Shown: one piece after another, positions 53,876-62,652 of the stretch
How the letters are laid out: each line of letters begins with the position of its first letter
How positions within the stretch are numbered: position 1 is the stretch's first letter
Source of the DNA: Bacillus sp. JCM 19034
GTDB taxonomy: Bacteria > Bacillota > Bacilli > Bacillales > Bacillaceae_D
Direction of reading: 5' to 3'
Assembly (NCBI RefSeq): GCF_001310635.1
Contig: NZ_BAXR01000004.1
Span: forward strand, 186,001-250,000
DNA: 64,000 nt
The notes under the pieces: generated by a model
Told to the model about the DNA's origin: nothing
The model's database searches: none
The model's input: the letters and a program-made list of their open reading frames with translations, nothing else
Position numbers and translations under genes: made by a program

Positions 53876-54826
53876 TTAATTTAATAAATCTTCTGGACTC
53901 ATATCTAAAGCATCAGCTGTTTCTTGTACAACGTTATACGTTTCATGATCCACTTCAAAGTAACCACCTAAATAGCCATTAGCTTCTAAAAACTCCATGC
54001 CTTTTTCACTGTTCTTCATTTCTAAGAAAGCTTCTTTTACTTTATCTCTAAATGATTGTGGAAGATCTCCTGAGATAACATATGGACCACCAGGAATTGG
54101 TTCTGATTGATGGAAAACCTTTAATTGTTCGAAATTCTCATGATCATCGACACGTTCGAATACACGTTCAATACAACTACTACATACACCAGCTACATGA
54201 ACATCACCGTTAAGAACCGAATGCAACGATGCTTCGTGGCTACCTGAGAACACTACATCTGATGGAAATTCATCGACGTTATCCATTGTTAGACCTAATT
54301 CGTTAATTAACATAGCTTTAGGGAACAAATGTCCAGACGTTGACGCAGGATCTGCATAAGCTAAAGATTTCCCTTCAACATCTGCTAAACTATCAATTCC
54401 GTACTCTTCTAGAGTGATCATTTGTGCGTAGTAAAAAGCATCATCTAACGATCCATCTTCTACATCTACAGGGATGGCAAAAGCTTCTCCGTTTGCTCTT
54501 TCATGGGCTAGAAGATACGAGAATGGTCCAAATGATGACCCATGTATATGACCGTTAGACATTGCCTCAATTAATGCTGTATAGTTCGTAGCATTGTAGA
54601 TTTCAACATCAATTTCTAAGTATTCTTCTAAGTACTCTACCATTGGCTCATATCGCTTCGTTAATTCCTCTTGGTCCTCTGTTGGTAATAGACCGAAAAT
54701 AAAAGTATCAGGCCAATCATCTCCATTACCTTCACCATTATCTGAATTTGTTGAATCCGATGAACCACATGCAGCAAGGGCCATCAGTGCAAGAGATAGC
54801 ATTAACGTTAATAATTTCTTTGACAT
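53876..54826 (-). CDS. phnD: Phosphonate-type ABC transporter substrate-binding lipoprotein
   Basis: 316 residues. MSKKLLTLMLSLALMALAAC is a lipoprotein signal with Cys20. The mature protein has FIFGLLPTEDQEELTKRYEP, the PhnD start, and YADPASTSGHLFPKAMLINE, the S-T-S-G-x-x-x-P anion-binding motif of the family. It captures phosphonate, phosphite or a related oxyanion outside the membrane; the substrate is not settled by sequence and no phosphonate-breakdown genes are nearby. It is first in the phnD-phnC-phnE-phnE operon. ATG at 54826 after AGGAGG. Confidence 0.96.
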   Translation of the reverse strand: MSKKLLTLMLSLALMALAACGSSDSTNSDNGEGNGDDWPDTFIFGLLPTEDQEELTKRYEPMVEYLEEYLEIDVEIYNATNYTALIEAMSNGHIHGSSFGPFSYLLAHERANGEAFAIPVDVEDGSLDDAFYYAQMITLEEYGIDSLADVEGKSLAYADPASTSGHLFPKAMLINELGLTMDNVDEFPSDVVFSGSHEASLHSVLNGDVHVAGVCSSCIERVFERVDDHENFEQLKVFHQSEPIPGGPYVISGDLPQSFRDKVKEAFLEMKNSEKGMEFLEANGYLGGYFEVDHETYNVVQETADALDMSPEDLLN

Positions 54827-55195
54827 TCTAAATCCTCCTAAAGGGTGATATTTTTTCCTACCTGTCCTATCATACAGGCCATTTTTAAATTTAAAGTTAA
54901 GAAGCTCTTAAGTTAATTTATAGATTTTATTTACTTTGTTAAGAATGGTTTAAAATGCGATGTTTTGTAAATAGCTAGAAAAACCCCTGTTATAAGTGAC
55001 TGAGCCTAGTAATTGTACGTTTCTGCCAAGTTATGATAGTAAATTCCAGAGACGACGCCTATGTTTTTATTAATTAAACAGACGTAGAATTTACAAAAAA
55101 AAAGTCCGTGTTTAATATTAGGTTAAAATTAAACGAATATCATTGTTTCATTACACCTTAAAGACGGTTTGAGTTTGAAATAGGGGGACTTCCAT
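54827..55195. other. Intergenic region between divergent phnD and MFS genes
   Basis: No ORF, repeat or convincing terminator was found. It must contain the promoters of the phnD operon and of the MFS gene; I could not assign -35/-10 pairs with confidence. Confidence 0.5.
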
Positions 55196-56407
55196 TTGAC
55201 TCAAAAAAAAGACACATCACAAAAATCAGTAATAACAATCTCATTAGTGACTGCACTTTGCTTAATCGGTGATTCGATGCTTTATATTGCACTTCCAATC
55301 TATTATCGAGAAGTGGGGTTAGAATCATTGTGGGAAGTAGGGTTAATCCTTTCTCTCAATCGTTTTATACGAATTCCCGTAAATCCATGGGTCGGTTTGC
55401 TCTATCGCAAATTTTCATTGCGTTCGGGAGTATTGTTAGCTGTTCTGCTTAGTATCATTACAACAATCGGTTATGGTACACTGAACGGTCTTATTGCCTG
55501 GATTATTTTGCGAATCGTGTGGGGAGTAGCTTGGTCCTTTTTACGGTTAGGAGGATTTTTCACTGTATTGGATTGTTCAACTGATGAAGACCGAGGGAAA
55601 TTAATGGGGATGTACAACGGTCTTTATCGCCTCGGCAGCCTTATTGGCATGTTAGTTGGAGGCGTACTTGTCAGTATTTTAGGTATTCACTTCGTTTCCA
55701 TCAGCTTCGGCTTATTAATGATCATTGGAATTCCTTTAGTATTTTGGTTTATCCCAAGTTCTAAAAATGATATGACTATGGAAACAGGAAAGTCTACGTT
55801 TTCATGGATCACTAAACCGATTCTAAAAGTCATTATTTCCGGGTTATTACTAGCCTTCATTATACAAGGAATGGTCAGCTCAACAATGAGCATCGTGTTA
55901 ACGTATCAGTACGGAGAAACGATCAACCTATATTTTTTTGCAATCGGAGCCGCTGCCCTATCAGGGATCTTACAAGGAGTCCGGTGGGGGTGGGAACCTT
56001 TTTTAGCGATAAAATTTGGTCAACTTTCTGATGGCAGAAAAGGAAGGCTTCCACTGTTTATCATGTTCTTAATATTCGGTGCCGCTTGTTTATTCCTAAT
56101 TCCAATCGAACTTAACATTTTTCTATGGTTAACCATCGTTTTGTTATTTCTAGCCGTATCAACTGTCTTAACCACCTTAATTGATGCCGTTACATCTGAC
56201 TTTGCAACGCAATCAAATAAAAATACTGTTATGACTTATTACTCTGTTTTCTTAGACATCGGTGCAGCATTCGGGCCATTAATTAGTTTTTTTATCATTG
56301 ATTGGAACAATGGTGTTCAAATTATCTATGTTCTAAGTGGATGTATATTGGTAGGGTTAGCTTATATTTGGTATAAGGAGTATCGCGTTCAGCATCGATT
56401 TACGTAG
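55196..56407 (+). CDS. MFS transporter
   Basis: 403 residues, twelve predicted helices. The N-terminus has SLVTALCLIGDSMLYIALPI, then YYREVGLESLWEVGLIL. The central loop (IPSSKNDMTMETGKSTFSWI) separates the two six-helix halves. RIVWGVAWSFLRLGGFFTVL and DEDRGKLMGMYNGLYRLGSL are typical MFS helix 4-5 wording. TTG start at 55196, 8 bases after GGGGG. Substrate unknown; an exporter of drugs or metabolites is the default reading. Confidence 0.88.
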   Translation: MTQKKDTSQKSVITISLVTALCLIGDSMLYIALPIYYREVGLESLWEVGLILSLNRFIRIPVNPWVGLLYRKFSLRSGVLLAVLLSIITTIGYGTLNGLIAWIILRIVWGVAWSFLRLGGFFTVLDCSTDEDRGKLMGMYNGLYRLGSLIGMLVGGVLVSILGIHFVSISFGLLMIIGIPLVFWFIPSSKNDMTMETGKSTFSWITKPILKVIISGLLLAFIIQGMVSSTMSIVLTYQYGETINLYFFAIGAAALSGILQGVRWGWEPFLAIKFGQLSDGRKGRLPLFIMFLIFGAACLFLIPIELNIFLWLTIVLLFLAVSTVLTTLIDAVTSDFATQSNKNTVMTYYSVFLDIGAAFGPLISFFIIDWNNGVQIIYVLSGCILVGLAYIWYKEYRVQHRFT

Positions 56408-56617
56408 GTGTGCTACATCTCTAATAAAGCTGTTTCACCCGTTGTAGTAAGATATTTACTGAAAATAGCTTTATTAATTTACTTTTCTTATATGATCTAT
56501 TTATAGGTCGGTACATTCCTCAACCAATTTAACTTGTAACTACTGTTTTTAATGTTGTCAAATAAATAGTCAGAATATCGCTTTTTTTATTATAATCGCG
56601 TTATAGGAGGTGAGGTT

Positions 56618-56956
56618 ATGCGAGCAGTTGACAAAGAAACAGTACAAGTTGAAGTGAAATCGTATTTTGATGGTAAACTACATCAGTATATCGGCTGGTG
56701 TATACTTGGTTTTCTAGTTACTTTCTTTACACTCGGTATTTGTTACCCTTGGGCTTTGTGTATGATATATGGCTGGAAGATTAATCATACTGTTGTTGAA
56801 GGGAGAAGATTACAGTTCCACGGCAGTGCTATTGGATTATTTGGAAACTGGATTAAGTGGTGGCTTTTAACTGTTATAACACTTGGAATTTATAGTTTTT
56901 GGTTATTTATATCATTAGAAAAATGGAAAGTGAAGAATACAACTTTTAAGTACTAA
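56618..56956 (+). CDS. DUF898 family membrane protein
   Basis: 112 residues with two membrane helices. YFDGKLHQYIGWCILGFLVT, then INHTVVEGRRLQFHGSAIGL and FGNWIKWWLLTVITLGIYSF, is the DUF898 (YjgN-like) pattern, where T-x-x-x-G-x-x-L-x-F-x-G and G-x-Y-x-F-W are conserved. Function unknown. ATG at 56618 after AGGAGGTGA. Confidence 0.85.
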   Translation: MRAVDKETVQVEVKSYFDGKLHQYIGWCILGFLVTFFTLGICYPWALCMIYGWKINHTVVEGRRLQFHGSAIGLFGNWIKWWLLTVITLGIYSFWLFISLEKWKVKNTTFKY

Positions 56957-57170
56957 TCCCTCATAAATAAAGAGGCTTTTTTGTAATACTAGCAAAAGTC
57001 TCGAATAAAATGCAATTCTATTATCTGTTAGTTACTTTATATCGGTCTACCGAACCAAATCCATTTAAAGCGATGACCGTGATGTTTAAAGTTTTTAGAT
57101 TTCTGAAATTATTTACTATCAGGAGACCAACACAACACAAGATGGCATACTCTGGAAATCTAATATAGAC

Positions 57171-57312
57171 TTGACACGTATGTTAAAATTAATTTATACA
57201 AAGAATTTTTTGATAAATCGGATAAATTAATTCACCCTAACTAATTGGGTTTACAACGAAAATTTGATAGGCTAATCTAAACCTAGCTCTTATTCATGGA
57301 GTTAGGTTTTTT
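57171..57312 (+). ncRNA. Candidate small RNA (promoter and terminator without ORF)
   Basis: TTGACA at 57171-57176 and TTATAC/TATACA at 57194-57200 (17-18 base spacer) form a good SigA promoter. About 80 bases later CCTAGCTC and GAGTTAGG pair (57282-57306) and TTTTTT follows. No ORF with a ribosome site lies between, so a transcript of about 105 bases is predicted. The rest of 56957-57442 shows nothing. Confidence 0.45.
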
Positions 57313-57442
57313 GACGTCAAGACCGATTAATAGATTTGATGAGAAGTGACTACATTTCACATTACTATCCGAGTTAGTTTAAATCCGTGAGTTCCTCGTT
57401 TTTAGCCTGTATATTAGAAATAGTAACTAAGGAGTTGTTGGT

Positions 57443-58284
57443 ATGACTTTAAATAAAAAATGGTTGATCATGTTAGTGACTACTACTTTATTATTAGTAT
57501 CTTGTGGTAGCTCTATCGAGAGCAAGTTGGTTGGAAGCAGCTGGAAAGTAGTTGTAGACGACCATATTACAACAACATACCTAGAAATAGGTGAAGAAAG
57601 AATTATAAATAGATCACAATCAAATGATAGCCCCATGACTGTTGAATATATACTAACTGAAACGCAAGATGAAAACTTCATGATAGAAATTATTAATCCT
57701 GATAATGGCTCTGCTGAATTTTTCTTTGAAGGTCATTTGAAGATAACGACACTATAACAATTGTCAGAGACCCAAATGGTGTATCCGAAAATAGTGAATT
57801 AATAAGAGTGGATAATATAACTGAGGAAATTGAAGCAGAAGAGAAAAGACGACAGGAAGAAAGAGAAATAGAAGCAGAGAATACACTAGAAGAAAAGGAA
57901 TTAGGAGCTGTGGAAACAATTCAAACTTCCGAATTGCATAGTAACAGGGATACGTACTTTCAGAAGGTGTTTGTACTTGAGCAAGAGATCTTAACTGAAG
58001 CCCAACAATTGTATGCACATGATATCCCACATGGTTTCTATGGTCAATACTATAGTGATTGGGATGATTTATTACAAGAAGTTTGGGATGTATTAAAAGA
58101 AACAATGCCGATTGAAGAATTTGAACTGATAAAATCAGAGCAAATACAATGGATTGAAATGAAAGAGCAAAATTTTGCAGAAATGCCAGACGAAAATGCA
58201 TCTGCAAGAGCCGAAGGAATGGACTATCTAGTACATATTACTACAGAAAGAGTTGTCTATTTGATTGAAAATTTTATGGATTAA
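57443..58284 (+). pseudogene. Lipoprotein with C-terminal LprI-like domain, frameshifted
   Basis: About 280 residues. MTLNKKWLIMLVTTTLLLVS, then Cys21, is a lipoprotein signal. The first domain (VGSSWKVVVDDHITTTYLEI) is beta-rich. One T is missing near 57738; in the next frame DNDTITIVRDPNGVSENSEL leads to a charged coiled-coil (EIEAEEKRRQEEREIEAENT). The C-terminal part (YYSDWDDLLQEVWDVLKETM, EQIQWIEMKEQNFAE) follows the LprI/DUF1311 pattern, with the Q-x-x-W-I core. ATG at 57443 after AAGGAG. Role unknown. Confidence 0.78.
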
Positions 58285-58334
58285 TAGAAACCCATTAACG
58301 GAGATATGAGCGATAACTTGGCAGGTAAACCAAA

Positions 58335-58360
58335 ACGCCTTTCAATCACTGAAAGGCGTG
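58335..58360 (+). terminator. Terminator of the LprI-like lipoprotein gene
   Basis: CGCCTTTCA and TGAAAGGCG form a perfect 9-base stem, followed by a T-containing stretch (TGTCATTTA). Confidence 0.7.
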
Positions 58361-58377
58361 TCATTTATGGATTCGTC

Positions 58378-58412
58378 TGGAGCTTCCAAGCGGACTTGAA
58401 CCGCTGCCCCCT
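58378..58412 (-). other. tRNA 3'-end-like fragment, probable prophage attachment site
   Basis: On the minus strand AGCGG TTCAAGT CCGCT forms a T arm, followed by a 7-base acceptor strand (TGGAAGC), T and CCA. The 5' half of a tRNA is absent. Integrated phages duplicate tRNA 3' ends at their borders, and phage genes start 550 bases to the right. This is therefore a probable att half-site. Confidence 0.5.
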
Positions 58413-58530
58413 ATCTTATTATGGCGGTGACCTATATTATTTTATACTCTTGGATAATAAGATACCCTAAATAACATAGCACATTCGCTTTAACTAACTT
58501 TAACTCAATTGCTAATATATTTATTAAATT

Positions 58531-58548
58531 GTCGGCAAGATGTCGGCA
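58531..58548. repeat. GTCGGCA direct repeats
   Basis: GTCGGCAAGATGTCGGCA: two GTCGGCA units 11 bases apart, 120 bases from the tRNA-like fragment. They could be integrase arm-binding sites. The remaining 58549-58929 shows no gene. Confidence 0.45.
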
Positions 58549-58929
58549 GAAACATAATTATTTTTATGAGTTTCTTCTATATTATATGTTGTTTTATTGT
58601 TTCAGTAAATATATTTAAAAAATATACAAATAAGTAGGATTCTCTATATATTTGTCTAATTAACTATTTAGAAAGGATAAATCAAAATTGTATTCAGAAG
58701 AAAATTTAATATTGAAAGTGGTATATATCATTCCATTATAAGCTTACCTTATTCAAGGAGTTTTCATAAGTAAAATTAGAACCTTCTTCTGCACTTACAG
58801 GAATCATAAATAATAAAAACAAAAAGAAAGAAAATTTAGTAATTTACAAATGTTTTCGCCTACTTCTCATATTAGTATTAATTACCTATTATTAATTTCC
58901 TCCCAACTCTCCTCCTGTAGGGCAAAAAA

Positions 58930-59298
58930 TTAATACAATTTCAAGTAATCAATCTCATAATTAATTACAAAGAAACTCCAAGGAAATTGATATTCTTTAA
59001 TATTCATATAATATTCTTGTCCTACGATAAGATCATTCCAGATTTCCGTAATAATGATTTCTTCATATAAATTATTAGGTTTATTAGTAAAATTAATAGT
59101 TTGATTGTTTTTTAATTGAATTGAAATTAAACCGAAATCTGGATTATGTATAGTAACAATTTTCTTATCGTCTTGTTCTACCTTCTCAATAATTTCCATA
59201 TAACCGCTATATGCATTAGCAGATGTGTAGCTATTAATAATAATTAATACTAATAATATAAATATAACTATTAATATACTTATTATTTTTCTTTTCAT
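58930..59298 (-). CDS. Hypothetical exported protein
   Basis: 122 residues. MKRKIISILIVIFILLVLII is a signal or anchor helix; the rest is a small beta-rich domain (VEQDDKKIVTIHNPDFGLIS; ITEIWNDLIVGQEYYMNIKE). It is AT-rich and lies inside the prophage border, so it may be a phage-carried accessory gene. ATG at 59298 after GAGGAGT, preferred to a start five codons earlier. Family not recognised. Confidence 0.6.
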   Translation of the reverse strand: MKRKIISILIVIFILLVLIIINSYTSANAYSGYMEIIEKVEQDDKKIVTIHNPDFGLISIQLKNNQTINFTNKPNNLYEEIIITEIWNDLIVGQEYYMNIKEYQFPWSFFVINYEIDYLKLY

Positions 59299-59596
59299 AT
59301 ATATACTCCTCACTCATTCTTGTTCAAATATATGAAAGAGTTTACATAAGGTAATAATTAATGTCAAAAATAGTAACGGTATAATAAAACAGGTATTTTA
59401 TCGATATAATGCTTTATAAAGAGGTCAGGTGGGTAGATCAAAAGTTATGCTTGAAATTGTAGTTTGTTATTTCCATCCCTAATTGATATATAAAAATCGG
59501 TGCTCTAATTATATTGCTCAATTAGACCTCAATCGTATTAATAAGTGCTAATTAAAATTCAATAAGTCCAAAAAAGCAACATTAGTAATGTGTTAA

Positions 59597-59630
59597 TTAG
59601 CCTCCACCTGAATAGGAAGATGGAGGCTAA
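59597..59630. terminator. Terminator of the phage lysis operon
   Basis: TTAGCCTCCA and TGGAGGCTAA form a perfect 10-base stem, about 60 bases after the endolysin stop, with AT-rich flanks on both strands. Confidence 0.7.
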
Positions 59631-59692
59631 TTTATTAAAATTCTTTTCTCGTTATATTCCTCAGCAATCCGAAAGGCTGTTTTAGACCAACA

Positions 59693-60661
59693 TTATTGTC
59701 CAAACAACCTACCCCAAGTCTGCGGACCAACGATCCCGTCTACAGTGATCTGTTGAGAACGTTGAAATTCTCTTACAGCTTTCTCTGTTCCACTGCCATA
59801 AATGCCATCGAATGGACCCGGATTAAACCCTTTAATGTAAAGCAACGCTTGCAGCACTCTTGTAATATTCCCTCTCGCTCCATTACGAACAGTGACTAGC
59901 TTAGAACGTGTTTTAGGTCCAATAATCCCATCTACAGTTAGACCAGCATTGAATTGACGATTAAGCTCACTTTGTAGTACACGAATTAATCCACCTAGTG
60001 TTTGCGGACCCGGTAACCCATCAATTTTATTCTTAAATCCGTAATTGTTTATCCACTCTTGGATCGTTCGTACATAAGCATCATCTGTTTGTTTTGTAAT
60101 TGTTGTGGACGACTTAGGCTTGTAAGTCTGCTCAGGTACTTTTTTCACTTCTCCCTTTACTTGTTCCCCTTTCCCCGCCACAATCTTTAAAAAGTTAGAC
60201 CACGAGACACCGTCTTTTGCAGCTCTTAATTGAGCTGGACAATTTTTGTTTGCCCAATCAGCATGTTGCTTCACATCTTTGATAGATAAGTTATATTTTT
60301 CCATTAAATACTTAATAAGAGCAGCACCATTTTCCAATGTCTTTTTGTAATCAGCATCGCTATTGATACACAACTCGATAGAAATCGATGTTCTGTTACC
60401 AGGACCACGACCATCAGTTGCATGCCAGCACATCACGTCATCATCAAACGATTGAATAATATCTTTGTCATCTACTTGGTAATGCCAACTAGCTTGACGG
60501 CTATTGAGCCTAGATTGCAAATTAGCATGAGCTTGTGCATTTGCCCCTTTATTGGTGTTTCCTGTTTGGTGAACTGTAACCGACGTCTTTTTATTGCCTT
60601 TACCATACGACCGTTGATTGATGACAGATTGTGATACTAATTGCTTTTTAATCGCTACCAT
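59693..60661 (-). CDS. Phage endolysin: N-acetylmuramoyl-L-alanine amidase with two peptidoglycan-binding domains
   Basis: 322 residues. Residues 25-165 are an Amidase_2 domain: TSVTVHQTGNTNKGANAQAH gives the first zinc His, CWHATDGRGPGNRTSISIEL the middle, and DVKQHADWANKNCPAQLR the last His and Cys region (CwlA/XlyA-like). Two PG_binding_1 repeats follow (AGLTVDGIIGPKTRSKLVTV; FNPGPFDGIYGSGTEKAVRE, then TVDGIVGPQTWGRLFGQ). It cuts the glycan-peptide bond at phage release. It starts at the stop of the holin gene. Confidence 0.95.
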   Translation of the reverse strand: MVAIKKQLVSQSVINQRSYGKGNKKTSVTVHQTGNTNKGANAQAHANLQSRLNSRQASWHYQVDDKDIIQSFDDDVMCWHATDGRGPGNRTSISIELCINSDADYKKTLENGAALIKYLMEKYNLSIKDVKQHADWANKNCPAQLRAAKDGVSWSNFLKIVAGKGEQVKGEVKKVPEQTYKPKSSTTITKQTDDAYVRTIQEWINNYGFKNKIDGLPGPQTLGGLIRVLQSELNRQFNAGLTVDGIIGPKTRSKLVTVRNGARGNITRVLQALLYIKGFNPGPFDGIYGSGTEKAVREFQRSQQITVDGIVGPQTWGRLFGQ

Positions 60662-61065
60662 TACTGATCATCTTCTTTTAAAATTTCTATCGCTTGTTTT
60701 AATTGCTTTGGGATAGGAATACCGATTCGGCCTACATTTTCTGTAATGCTTATCAACTCATTAACTAAATAGAAGACAATCGCAGCTGTAAAAATCAGTG
60801 CTTCTGTCTGAAACCCAACCTCTAACAAAACCTTGTCTACTAGATGGGCAACGGCTACCATCACAAAAATAAAAATCTTACGAGCGATTCCCGTAAGACC
60901 TACACGACTTTTAATCTCGCCACTCACACTAGCTGCAACGAGCCCTGTTACATAATCGATAACCACCAACGTTAACAGAATCGATAACAAGATTGTCCAC
61001 TCTCCATATAAAAAAGAAATAACTGCAGCTAAAAATGCTGCAGCCCATTTAAATAGTGATTCCAT
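60661..61065 (-). CDS. Phage holin (TcdE/phage_holin_4 family)
   Basis: 134 residues. FKWAAAFLAAVISFLYGEWT, LLSILLTLVVIDYVTGLVAA, SRVGLTGIARKIFIFVMVAV and YLVNELISITENVGRIGIPI are the hallmarks of PF05105-type holins (D-Y-x-T-G, N-E-x-x-S-I-x-E-N). It forms membrane lesions that let the endolysin out. It is immediately upstream of the endolysin, with overlapping stop and start. AGGAGA lies 5 bases before the ATG. Confidence 0.95.
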   Translation of the reverse strand: MESLFKWAAAFLAAVISFLYGEWTILLSILLTLVVIDYVTGLVAASVSGEIKSRVGLTGIARKIFIFVMVAVAHLVDKVLLEVGFQTEALIFTAAIVFYLVNELISITENVGRIGIPIPKQLKQAIEILKEDDQ

Positions 61066-61103
61066 ATAAAATCTCCTCTCTTTTTTACGAAAATAAAAAA
61101 GCC

Positions 61104-61355
61104 TTACTCGGCTTCTGGTTGTTCTTCTGTGTCGCTATTTAAACGTGCAACAATTTTTTGACGAGTAAACTCCTGCAACCCTGCCATGCCTTGCCCAGCA
61201 TACGTAAAGTACTCATCCAACGTACCAACTACATAACCACTCAAATTAATCTCACCCTGTTGATCGACACCTCTAAAATCAACACGGACCGTATCATCAC
61301 TATTGAACCTTGTACCACTGACTTGTATCTGCAATTTCTCTATAAGTCCCATCAT
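61104..61355 (-). CDS. Small phage protein of unknown function
   Basis: 83 residues, acidic. KLQIQVSGTRFNSDDTVRVD, then FRGVDQQGEINLSGYVVGTL, and a charged C-terminus (TEEQPEAE). It overlaps the preceding gene by one base and precedes the holin, the place where XkdX-like and other small tail-to-lysis genes sit. No family recognised. A second Met follows the first directly, so the start may be 61352. Confidence 0.75.
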   Translation of the reverse strand: MMGLIEKLQIQVSGTRFNSDDTVRVDFRGVDQQGEINLSGYVVGTLDEYFTYAGQGMAGLQEFTRQKIVARLNSDTEEQPEAE

Positions 61356-61777
61356 TATTCGTCTCCTTCCATATTTTCAAATGCTTCAACTAATAAAAAA
61401 TGAGCCTCTGCATCTTTGTCAGAAAGCTCTTTATTATAGTCATTGACTACTTCTTCAACTGTTTTGACTGCTGTTTCTAAGTTCTTTTCATCCACAACGA
61501 AATACTCTTGATACAATTCTTCTTGTTGTTTTCTAAATTCCTTCTTATCTTTGTCCTCCTTAATCTTGAAACCACCTCCCTCACTCAATACAAGTTCGCC
61601 TTGCTCGTCCAATTCTGCATATGATTTCAATAATTCTAGTTCTTCCTCTGCAAACTTCTTATTTTGTTCTTCCAGCACCTTAATAATCCGCATACGGTGC
61701 ACCGATTTCTTACCTTTCAGTGACACCTTCTTCAAAAAGTCTGCTGCAACCTTCAAATCTTTGTATTGTAGTTTCAT
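61355..61777 (-). CDS. Phage protein, DUF1617-like
   Basis: 140 residues, highly charged and helical. MKLQYKDLKVAADFLKKVSL, then KGKKSVHRMRIIKVLEEQNK, KFAEEELELLKSYAELDEQG and FRKQQEELYQEYFVVDE follow the DUF1617 pattern (phage proteins near the tail and lysis genes; K-G-x-x-S-x-x-R-x-x-x-x-K-x-L). It overlaps the S74 tail gene by 4 bases. AGGAGAATGT precedes the ATG. Confidence 0.8.
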   Translation of the reverse strand: MKLQYKDLKVAADFLKKVSLKGKKSVHRMRIIKVLEEQNKKFAEEELELLKSYAELDEQGELVLSEGGGFKIKEDKDKKEFRKQQEELYQEYFVVDEKNLETAVKTVEEVVNDYNKELSDKDAEAHFLLVEAFENMEGDE

Positions 61778-62652
61778 GCTACATTCTCCTCTAAATGTTT
61801 TATTTTCATTTTTAAATATTGAATCTCAAGCTTAAGTTGATTTACCTCATCATCCATTTTTACATCAAGTTCCTGTATTGCCCTAATTGTCGGTGCAATT
61901 AATTGTTCATACTGCACACCAAAAAAGCCATCTTCGCTTTGAGACAGCATACTGTGTGCGGTTGTATCTATACCATGTTGCTCTAACGTCGTCTTAAGTT
62001 GTTGCGCTATAACACCAAACTGTAACGGATTTTGAAGTACGTCTGACTCTCGTTGTTTAAGTCTAAATACGTTAGTATCAAGGTCATTGATAAAGTCTAG
62101 ACCAAGAGTGTTAGGTGTTATGTCCTCTTTCAAACGTTCGTCTGAACTTACGTCAGGGCTATTACTTAGAAAGAGACGGTTAATCCTGTAACCAGTTGCT
62201 CCTAGATTGTAATTCCATGAATTCGTATTAATCCCTCTTAATGTAATGGTTGTTTTTCCACTTTGTGCTCGTGTCTCTACACGCCAGCCGCCCGTACTGT
62301 ATGCATCACGTAGATGGATGACCTGACTAGCCTTAATGTTTTGGATAAACCCATCTGTAAATTGAGCACTGTTTAGACCTAGATCATAGTTGTAAGTAGA
62401 TGAGTTCCACCCATAGATAGATCGAGTACTCTCGCTACCATCACTGCGGATAACAAACCCTGCTGTTGATAGGTCTGATCTCGTTGCAAGAATGTAGTTC
62501 CCTCCTATAAATTGCATACGACGACCTGTGTCTTTAGCCTGTATCATCATACCGGTGAAATTAGCACTATTCGTATTAATTACCCCTGAGCCTGTGTCTA
62601 CACCGATCGCAACAAGAGGTCGATTAAGACCGCTGCTATTGGCCATGATCAT
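61774..62652 (-). CDS. Phage tail protein with C-terminal S74 chaperone domain
   Basis: 292 residues. The N-terminal 165 residues are beta-rich fibre repeats (YILATRSDLSTAGFVIRSDG; IYGWNSSTYNYDLGLNSAQF). SSDERLKEDITPNTLGLDFI starts a Peptidase_S74 domain (S-D-x-R-x-K-x-x-I), followed by VFRLKQRESDVLQNPLQFGV, IAQQLKTTLEQHGID and a coiled-coil tail. S74 domains trimerise fibres and cut themselves off. It overlaps the upstream fibre gene by 4 bases without a ribosome site; a single missing G may have split one protein (AG, W, IMANSSG). Confidence 0.88.
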   Translation of the reverse strand: MIMANSSGLNRPLVAIGVDTGSGVINTNSANFTGMMIQAKDTGRRMQFIGGNYILATRSDLSTAGFVIRSDGSESTRSIYGWNSSTYNYDLGLNSAQFTDGFIQNIKASQVIHLRDAYSTGGWRVETRAQSGKTTITLRGINTNSWNYNLGATGYRINRLFLSNSPDVSSDERLKEDITPNTLGLDFINDLDTNVFRLKQRESDVLQNPLQFGVIAQQLKTTLEQHGIDTTAHSMLSQSEDGFFGVQYEQLIAPTIRAIQELDVKMDDEVNQLKLEIQYLKMKIKHLEENVA

